Source: Chitinophagaceae bacterium
GTDB taxonomy: Bacteria; Bacteroidota; Bacteroidia; Chitinophagales; Chitinophagaceae
Assembly: GCA_020853515.1 (NCBI GenBank)
Contig: JADYYU010000034.1
Span: 1-8,326 of the forward strand
DNA length: 8,326 nt
Direction of reading: 5' to 3'
Below, one piece after another: positions 1 through 4,845 of the stretch. Numbering within the stretch: the first letter of the stretch is position 1; every line of letters begins with the position of its first letter. The position numbers and the translations under genes are program-made. The notes under the pieces are model-generated. The model had not been told where the DNA came from, searched no databases, and was given only the letters and a program-made list of their open reading frames with translations.

Positions 1-1676
1 ATACAGGGATGGCCACCAACAATGTCAGCACCATGTATCTCGGTGGCAACGATGATGCACTGGGAGCACCTCTGATCTACAAAAGCACGGATGCCGGTAA
101 CACATGGAGCAAAGTATTTCAAAGCAATAACAATCAAAATATAGCCACAGGCTGGAGCGGATTTCAGGGGGATAAAAACTGGAGCTGGGGCGAAACAACA
201 TTTGGTATTGCCGTGGCACCCAATAATGCCGATAAGATTATTTACGGGGATTTTGGTTTTGTACATGTGAGTTCAGATGGGGGAGCCTCCTGGAAGCAAG
301 CCTATGTGAGCACTGCAGATCAGCATCCGGCCGCTGCACCTACGCCGCAAAAACAAACGTATCACAGTATAGGACTTGAAAATACCACCTGCTGGCAGGT
401 GTACTGGAAAGACGCCTCCAACCTGTTTGCCTGTTATAGCGACATCGGGGCCGTCAGAAGCAAAGATGCCGGTACTACCTGGAGTTTTGATTACAATGGT
501 TTTGCCGTTAATTCATTGTACCGGATGGTTCATACAGCGAACGGAAATTTATACGGGGCCTGTTCCAATATTCATGACATGTATCAGAGTACTCGCCTGG
601 CCGATGCACAACTAGATGCCAACGATGCCAACGGAAAAATTGTTTTCAGCACCGACAACGGGAATAACTGGACTACCTTGCATACTTTCAATCATCCCGT
701 ATTCTGGCTGGCTGCCGACCCGAATCATGTAAACAGACTGTATGCTTCCGTCATTCACTACGGTGGCGGTGCCGGGCAGGGCGGCATCTGGGTTACGAAT
801 GATCTGAATAACGGTGCAGCCAGTGTGTGGACCAAACTGAGTGCTCCTCCCCGCACCGAAGGCCACCCGGCATGCATCGAAGTGCTGAAAGACGGAAAAG
901 TTGTATGCACATTTTCAGGCAGAAGAAATGCGGGCGGTACCTTTACAGCAAGCAGCGGCGTATTTATATACGATCCGGTAGCCAATAGCTGGACCGATGT
1001 CAGCCATGCAGATATGCATTACTGGACAAAAGACCTTGTGATCGATCCAAACGATACTACACAAAATACCTGGTACGCGGGCGTTTTCAGCGGATGGGGT
1101 GGTGCGCCAAACGGTTTGGGAGGCTTGTTTAAAACCACTGACAGGGGTGTAAACTGGACCAAACTCACCGGTACACAATTTGACCGCGTGACCTCCCTGA
1201 CTTTTAATCCGCAGAATGGTAATCAGGCTTACCTCACTACCGAAACGCAGGGTTTATGGATGAGCAATAATATGAATGTCGCAATGCCGGTATGGTCCCT
1301 GGTAGATTCCTATCCGTTCAGACAGCCCGAACGTGCCTATTTCAATCCATTTAATCAAAATGAAATGTGGGTGAGTAGCTTTGGTAACGGAATGAAAGTG
1401 GGCCTATTGAGTGGTGGTAGTGGGCTTGCAGATTTTGGCCAAAACAATGCCTCGATCGTTGTTTATCCTAATCCTGTAAAAGATCAGTTGCAGCTTGAAA
1501 TAAGCAAAGGTATGGAGGGGCAGAGCCTTCTCATCCGCGATCTGAAGGGCGACCTTGTTTATGTTCAGCAATTGGCAGCCGGCGTTCAGCAAATTAAAAT
1601 TGATACCAAAAGCTGGTCAAAAGGAACTTACCTGATTCAGTGCAATCAACTTCATACAAAAGTTGTGAAGTACTAA
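1..1676 (+). CDS. Exported Asp-box (BNR) beta-propeller protein with T9SS C-terminal sorting domain, 5' partial
   Basis: The frame is open to the window edge and no signal peptide follows the first Met (base 9), so the true start lies upstream. Numbering from that Met, five Asp-box repeats of the S-x-D-x-G-x-x-W type are visible: K25-W33, S88-W95, S151-W158, S214-W221 and T376-W383. Looser copies occur in between (for example GGIWVTNDLNNGAASVW). Such repeats cap blades of sialidase-like, GH74-like or VPS10-like beta-propellers. The last 70 or so residues, from about 483, form a type A T9SS sorting domain: YPNPVKDQLQLE at 486, then alternating beta-strands, a KGTYLIQ strand and a terminal KVVKY. 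From family knowledge, this tail directs passage across the outer membrane and is removed on attachment or release. The substrate is unknown: a glycosidase, a carbohydrate-binding propeller or an adhesin are all possible, and I see no catalytic residues that decide between them. The stop is at 1674-1676. Confidence 0.88.
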   Translation, partial: TGMATNNVSTMYLGGNDDALGAPLIYKSTDAGNTWSKVFQSNNNQNIATGWSGFQGDKNWSWGETTFGIAVAPNNADKIIYGDFGFVHVSSDGGASWKQAYVSTADQHPAAAPTPQKQTYHSIGLENTTCWQVYWKDASNLFACYSDIGAVRSKDAGTTWSFDYNGFAVNSLYRMVHTANGNLYGACSNIHDMYQSTRLADAQLDANDANGKIVFSTDNGNNWTTLHTFNHPVFWLAADPNHVNRLYASVIHYGGGAGQGGIWVTNDLNNGAASVWTKLSAPPRTEGHPACIEVLKDGKVVCTFSGRRNAGGTFTASSGVFIYDPVANSWTDVSHADMHYWTKDLVIDPNDTTQNTWYAGVFSGWGGAPNGLGGLFKTTDRGVNWTKLTGTQFDRVTSLTFNPQNGNQAYLTTETQGLWMSNNMNVAMPVWSLVDSYPFRQPERAYFNPFNQNEMWVSSFGNGMKVGLLSGGSGLADFGQNNASIVVYPNPVKDQLQLEISKGMEGQSLLIRDLKGDLVYVQQLAAGVQQIKIDTKSWSKGTYLIQCNQLHTKVVKY

Positions 1677-1693
1677 GCGAATTCATTATTTTG
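1663..1693 (+). promoter_or_regulatory. Candidate Bacteroidota promoter for the lipoprotein gene
   Basis: A -33-like TTG (1663-1665) is followed after exactly 20 nt by TTATTTTG (1686-1693), one mismatch from the Bacteroidota -7 consensus TAnnTTTG. The spacing equals that of the better match before the S46 peptidase gene. The -7 element ends 5 nt before the ATG at 1699, so the transcript would be leaderless or nearly so. The -33 part lies within the last codons of the preceding gene. Not experimentally supported. Confidence 0.4.
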
Positions 1694-1698
1694 GCACG

Positions 1699-2433
1699 AT
1701 GAAACCGAACTCCGCATATTCAATCCCGTTCCTGATTTTTATCCTGCTGATTACCGCCTGCAATTCGCTGCAACGAAGCGGCAATGAAAGCCTAGTCTAC
1801 CAGCACGCCATCGAAAATTCAATGTATCCGACGGCGAAAAAAGTTTGCTGCAAACTGGTTGATATTCAAAGTTCAAATACAAACCTCATCCGCAAGACGA
1901 TCGACCAGACAGAACATATTCTGATGCTGACCTGGAAGGCTAAAAATTATTATCCGGAGTCAGGTAAATACAATACAGGTTCGTATGAAATATGGGTAAC
2001 GGCCGCTCCGGAGTTGTATCAGAAAATGAAAGGAGTGAAAGCAGCTAAGCAAGCCTTACGACTCAGGCAATTACTGGGCTTACCACCGGATGCACAAAAT
2101 AAAATATTTATTGAGTTTTGGGTAAAACCAGCAGACTTGTTCAGACCCTGCCCTGACAAAGAGATCGACGACAAATGCTGCAATTTCTGTTTTAGTAAAA
2201 ATGATTCACTTGACAGTGATTATATCAAATGGATCAACACCGGCCGCATAGACCGTTACTATGCCAGCGGATTATATAATCAGTATCCCTGGACCCAATT
2301 GGGATATACTTACGATTGGCATCCAAAAAATAAATCTCATATCGGCGTATCAGAATTTGTGATTAAAAAGAATAGTACCATCTATGTGAATAAAGCCTAT
2401 ACAACCGCTGAATATCTCACAGTCAGAAAATGA
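1699..2433 (+). CDS. Cys-rich lipoprotein of unknown function
   Basis: The 244-residue product begins with a lipoprotein signal peptide: a short N-region, a hydrophobic stretch (residues 9-20) and the lipobox I-T-A-C with the lipidated Cys at 21. It should therefore be anchored to a membrane, probably the outer one. The mature part has a Cys pair at 50-51 and a cluster at C151, C160, C161 and C164 following FRPCPD. Other distinctive stretches are LRLRQLLGLPPDAQ (121-134), FIEFWVKPADLFRPCPD (137-153) and YPWTQLGYTYDW (196-207). The last two resemble a conserved bacterial hypothetical family as I remember it, but I cannot name it or give a function. The Cys cluster could form disulfides or bind metal. 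The gene starts 22 nt after the T9SS cargo gene, with its own candidate promoter, so an operon is possible but not required. There is no other plausible start, because this ATG is the one that supplies the signal peptide. Confidence 0.82.
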   Translation: MKPNSAYSIPFLIFILLITACNSLQRSGNESLVYQHAIENSMYPTAKKVCCKLVDIQSSNTNLIRKTIDQTEHILMLTWKAKNYYPESGKYNTGSYEIWVTAAPELYQKMKGVKAAKQALRLRQLLGLPPDAQNKIFIEFWVKPADLFRPCPDKEIDDKCCNFCFSKNDSLDSDYIKWINTGRIDRYYASGLYNQYPWTQLGYTYDWHPKNKSHIGVSEFVIKKNSTIYVNKAYTTAEYLTVRK

Positions 2434-2441
2434 AGTTGCGG

Positions 2442-2461
2442 TTTCGGCAAGGTCTCCGAAA
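2442..2461 (+). terminator. Weak hairpin after the lipoprotein gene
   Basis: TTTCGG (2442-2447) pairs perfectly with CCGAAA (2456-2461) around an 8-nt loop, starting 9 nt after the lipoprotein stop codon. No T-run follows on either strand, so it is a poor intrinsic terminator. It may instead be a 3'-end stabilising hairpin or chance. Confidence 0.25.
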
Positions 2462-2521
2462 AATTCACTGCAGGATTTTAATCATCGGTATAAAAAAGGA
2501 TGCATAGCAAGCTAAGTTTCG

Positions 2522-2529
2522 TATATTTA
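2522..2529 (+). promoter_or_regulatory. Weak candidate -7 element before the small exported gene pair
   Basis: TATATTTA matches seven of eight positions, counting the free nn, of TAnnTTTG and lies 7 nt before the ATG at 2537. No TTG is found at the expected distance upstream, so the call rests on position and the -7 element alone. Confidence 0.22.
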
Positions 2530-2536
2530 CTGTATA

Positions 2537-2896
2537 ATGACTAAGTTCCTGTTCGTCTTTATGGTGTTTGTTATTGCTGCAGAGTTTTCTTTTGCAGGAA
2601 AGGGGAATTCGCAGGATGTAAAAGCAGCGACGCTTTCTATGGCCGCACAACAAGCGCTGATCACTCATTGGGAGATGGTTCAGGATCAAAAAGCAATTCA
2701 TCATGAAAGGACCAACATAAGTAAGCAAGCAATGGTGGTCAGGAATCATATCGGAAATTTTTGTCAGATAGTGACAAGCTATAGTTATGAAAGAGCGGGA
2801 GCTGCTGTGATTTCTTATAAAAATTATGATCTGGTACCGTTGCAAAAGTCAACCTTATTGCCTAATGGAAACCTATGTATTTTGATTGATTTGTAA
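2537..2896 (+). CDS. Small exported hypothetical protein
   Basis: A 119-residue product that I do not recognise. Residues 1-20 form a clear signal peptide (hydrophobic core FLFVFMVFVIAA, then a likely cleavage after FSFA), leaving about 99 mature residues. The mature part starts polar, has a probable helix rich in Gln, His and Glu (about 36-68), and ends in an alternating, probably beta region (77-119). It has two Cys, C76 and C114, which could form a disulfide in the periplasm. There is no lipobox and no sorting domain, so a soluble periplasmic or secreted location is inferred. The next gene starts 11 nt after the stop, also encodes a small exported protein and points the same way, so the two are probably co-transcribed and may act together. 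The minus-strand frames over this stretch lack a signal peptide or any recognisable domain, which supports this frame as the real one. Confidence 0.68.
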   Translation: MTKFLFVFMVFVIAAEFSFAGKGNSQDVKAATLSMAAQQALITHWEMVQDQKAIHHERTNISKQAMVVRNHIGNFCQIVTSYSYERAGAAVISYKNYDLVPLQKSTLLPNGNLCILIDL

Positions 2897-2907
2897 AAAA
2901 CAGCCTT

Positions 2908-3366
2908 ATGAAACATTATTTCTTGTTGGCTCTTTGCCTGATGTTTATAAATATGCGAACTTGCGTAGCGCAGCAACAGGCAAAGCACATGTTCATACGC
3001 GGAATCGTAAAAGATACAGCAGGTCATCCTGTTTCGGGTGAGCGGGTTGCACTGATCAATCAAAGAGGCAACGATCAGAAAATAGTTGTCACAGATAGAG
3101 AGGGAAAATTTTCATTCAAAGTCAGACAAAAGAAAATGAAAGTGCTTACGATAAAATGTTATTCAAACTATGTGGCCACCCCCAAAATCAAGTTATCTGA
3201 TTTTATAGATGCGGGTAGCTGTTTAGTATTGAAATTTGACAAAAAAAAAGTAGTACGCGGTTGTGGATGGATATGTGGACCGGTAAGATTCACCCAGGAT
3301 TTGAAACACATGCCCTGTAACTATCAAACCGCTGAGATGGTGCGGTTTTTTCCGATGGTAAAATAG
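2908..3366 (+). CDS. Small exported protein with carboxypeptidase-regulatory-like domain
   Basis: The 152-residue product has a signal peptide (1-21, likely cleavage after CVA before QQQ). It is followed by a beta-sandwich of the CarboxypepD_reg-like kind at about 28-98: IRGIVKDTAGHPVSGERVAL, then VVTDREGKFSFKV and TIKCYSNYVATPKIKLS. In Bacteroidota such domains usually sit at the N-terminus of TonB-dependent receptors or other surface proteins; here it is almost the whole protein, and no plug, barrel or sorting domain follows. The C-terminal 40 residues are unusual, with VVRGCGWICGPV (115-126) and C137; C84 and C105 lie in or near the sandwich. A run of nine A (3241-3249) encodes K112-K114. 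The gene follows the previous small exported gene by 11 nt, which suggests one operon, and converges with the CoA-transferase gene, their stops being only 8 nt apart. The ligand and role are unknown. Confidence 0.75.
   Translation: MKHYFLLALCLMFINMRTCVAQQQAKHMFIRGIVKDTAGHPVSGERVALINQRGNDQKIVVTDREGKFSFKVRQKKMKVLTIKCYSNYVATPKIKLSDFIDAGSCLVLKFDKKKVVRGCGWICGPVRFTQDLKHMPCNYQTAEMVRFFPMVK
3326..3351 (+). terminator. Hairpin with T-run overlapping the end of the small exported gene
   Basis: AAACCGC (3326-3332) pairs perfectly with GCGGTTT (3342-3348) around a 9-nt loop, and the T-run continues to 3351, giving six T in all. This is an intrinsic-terminator shape in the plus direction. It lies inside the coding sequence, ending 15 nt before the last base of the stop codon, so it can only act fully once translation has ended or lagged. 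On the minus strand the same hairpin follows the CoA-transferase stop by about 24 nt, but with no T-run beyond the stem; it could help end both convergent transcripts. Confidence 0.45.
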
Positions 3367-3374
3367 CAGGTGTT

Positions 3375-4031
3375 TTAAAAAGTCATTTCCTTTACATCGG
3401 CAGCGATCGTCAGTTTACCCGCTGTCTTCTGTTTAATCTCTTCAATGCTAACACCCGGTGCATATTCGATACATTCAAAACCATCTGCCGTCACATTAAA
3501 TACACCCAGATCAGAAACGATCTTTTTGACACATTTTAAACCGGTGATAGGCAAAGAGCAGGATGTCAGTAATTTTGAATTACAGTCCTTGTCGGTATGT
3601 TGCATAGCAACGATAATATTTTTTGCACTGGCTACCAGATCCATGGCACCGCCCATGCCTTTTACCATTTTTCCGGGCACTTTCCAGTTGGCAATATCGC
3701 CGTTTTCAGCTACTTCCATCGCTCCCAACACAGTGAGGTCTACCTTGCCGGCCCGTATCATGCCAAAGCTTACCGCGCTGTCAAAGAAAGCGGAACCGGG
3801 TACTGTCGTGATCGTTTGTTTACCTGCGTTAATCAGGTCGGCATCTTCTTCTCCTTCCACAGGAAAAGGGCCCATACCCAATAATCCATTTTCGCTTTGC
3901 AATACGACTTCCATACCTTCAGGAATATAATTAGCTACCAAAGTTGGAATGCCAATACCCAGATTTACATAAAACCCGTCCTGTAATTCTTTTGATATGC
4001 GAAGTGCGATCTGATTTTTATCTAAAGGCAT
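3375..4031 (-). CDS. scoB: 3-oxoacid CoA-transferase subunit B
   Basis: The 218-residue product matches the beta subunit of class I CoA-transferases (succinyl-CoA:3-ketoacid CoA-transferase or acetate/acetoacetate type) over its full usual length. Near the N-terminus is the glycine-rich NLGIGIPTLVANY (23-35). The catalytic motif LQSENGLLG (44-52) supplies E47, the glutamate that forms the enzyme-CoA thioester in this family. Next come the GMGGAMDL segment and the conserved KCVKKIVSDLGVF and YAPGVS stretches near the C-terminus. With subunit A it would move CoA between succinyl-CoA (or acetyl-CoA) and acetoacetate in the cytoplasm. I prefer the Sco name over AtoA from the overall look, but sequence alone does not fix the donor. 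Subunit A is not next to it: upstream is thymidine kinase after a 171-nt gap, and downstream is a convergent gene. No clear promoter was recognised. Confidence 0.92.
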   Translation of the reverse strand: MPLDKNQIALRISKELQDGFYVNLGIGIPTLVANYIPEGMEVVLQSENGLLGMGPFPVEGEEDADLINAGKQTITTVPGSAFFDSAVSFGMIRAGKVDLTVLGAMEVAENGDIANWKVPGKMVKGMGGAMDLVASAKNIIVAMQHTDKDCNSKLLTSCSLPITGLKCVKKIVSDLGVFNVTADGFECIEYAPGVSIEEIKQKTAGKLTIAADVKEMTF

Positions 4032-4047
4032 GATAATTGTGTTTTTA

Positions 4048-4064
4048 TTGAATTGTTTGAATTG
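4048..4064 (-). repeat. Tandem TTGAATTG pair upstream of scoB
   Basis: Two copies of TTGAATTG (4048-4055 and 4057-4064) lie one base apart, 17-33 nt before the scoB start codon; they read CAATTCAA in the gene's direction. A 9-nt period within an untranslated leader could be a regulator site, but in AT-rich DNA it may be chance. Confidence 0.3.
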
Positions 4065-4118
4065 GACGCAAGTTAATTCGTTTGTTCAAAATAAAGAAGT
4101 TTATGTCGGATGACCTGC

Positions 4119-4129
4119 GTTTGGCAAAC
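4119..4129. repeat. Short palindrome GTTTG-G-CAAAC between tdk and scoB
   Basis: Perfect 5-bp arms around one central base in the 171-nt tdk-scoB gap, roughly 90 nt before the scoB start. It is too tight to form an RNA hairpin, so an operator half-site pair is the only functional reading. It is short enough to be chance. The rest of the gap holds no gene, and I see no clear terminator for tdk. Confidence 0.2.
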
Positions 4130-4202
4130 ATTCATAGACTTCAACATGCTCAGTAAAGATTTGTATCAGCCTGGTCCCTGAATCCTTTCCGCCGCGCCGG
4201 AC

Positions 4203-4793
4203 TTATTCATTACTGCTGTAACAACTTCTGCATCGCGGTTCATACACATCTTTTTCACCTAATAATACGGTGACATCCGAAACTGTTTTGCGATAGCTGA
4301 AATTGGCAATGTCGCCGCATACCATACAGATCGCATGTAATTTGGTTACATAATCTGCCATAGCCAGCACTTGTGGCATAGGTCCAAACGGTCGTCCGAG
4401 AAAATCCATGTCGAGTCCGGCAACGATCACCCGGATTCCTTTTCCGGCAAGGGTTTCTGCAACCTGAGGCATTTCGCTGTCAAAAAATTGCGCTTCATCA
4501 ATGCCTACTACGTCAACATCCTGACAAAGCAACAAAATTTGCTGCGAATTTTCTACGGGCGTACTTTGAATGCGGTTTTCATTATGCGAAACAATATCAT
4601 ACTCATCATAACGCACATCATCGGTTGGTTTAAATATCTCTACTTTTAAGTTAGCGATCTGGGCACGTTTCAACCTCCTGATCAACTCTTCGGTCTTACC
4701 GCTAAACATCGAACCACATACTACTTCTATCCAACCTCTACGGTCTTGTCCCTGATGATAGCGGTTGTTTCTGATATTTGGTTCTATAAACAT
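4203..4793 (-). CDS. tdk: Thymidine kinase (type II)
   Basis: The 196-residue product phosphorylates thymidine (and deoxyuridine) with ATP to give dTMP in the salvage route, in the cytoplasm. Visible elements in order: the P-loop GSMFSGKT (27-34); the Walker B-like DEAQFF (99-104) with E100 the expected catalytic base; the lasso-loop start GLDMDFLGRPFGPM (126-139), which closes over the base; and four zinc-binding Cys, C156/C159 (CMVC) and C188/C191 (CRSC). The end matches the thymidine kinase signature G-x(2)-D-x-Y-x-P-x-C-R-x-C-Y at 179-192. About 20 residues precede the first strand, more than in the E. coli enzyme, but this N-terminus is usual for Bacteroidota, so the ATG at 4791-4793 is kept. 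The gene is divergent from the S46 peptidase gene and upstream of scoB on the same strand, with 171 nt between; the two functions are unrelated. Confidence 0.95.
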   Translation of the reverse strand: MFIEPNIRNNRYHQGQDRRGWIEVVCGSMFSGKTEELIRRLKRAQIANLKVEIFKPTDDVRYDEYDIVSHNENRIQSTPVENSQQILLLCQDVDVVGIDEAQFFDSEMPQVAETLAGKGIRVIVAGLDMDFLGRPFGPMPQVLAMADYVTKLHAICMVCGDIANFSYRKTVSDVTVLLGEKDVYEPRCRSCYSSNE

Positions 4794-4823
4794 TGGTATA
4801 CTTGAATAGTTAAATTACATTTG
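4792..4823 (+). promoter_or_regulatory. Bacteroidota promoter for the S46 peptidase gene
   Basis: TACATTTG (4816-4823) is an exact match to the Bacteroidota -7 element TAnnTTTG. A -33-like ATTG (4792-4795) lies 20 nt upstream, within the known spacing range. Transcription should start a few bases after 4823, giving a leader of about 15-18 nt before the ATG at 4846. The -33 element overlaps the tdk start codon (4791-4793), so the divergent control region is very compact. Confidence 0.6.
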
Positions 4824-4845
4824 GGTCAACGAAAATAATGTGAAC

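Noticed and set aside
2465..2845. Minus-strand 126-codon open frame over the small exported gene
   Set aside because: It has no signal peptide, domain or promoter and an odd composition rich in His, Ser and Cys. The plus-strand frame there has a clean signal peptide and operon spacing.
3445..3930. Plus-strand 161-codon open frame opposite scoB
   Set aside because: It lies wholly antisense to a confidently identified enzyme and its product shows no domain; it is a shadow of scoB codon use.
4130..4202. Inverted TCAG/CTGA segment after tdk as its terminator
   Set aside because: The stem is only four base pairs with no T-run in the minus direction.
4840..4845. GTG at 4840 as the start of the S46 peptidase
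   Set aside because: The ATG two codons later gives a standard Lys/Arg N-region for the signal peptide and suits the promoter distance; neither has a Shine-Dalgarno sequence to decide further.
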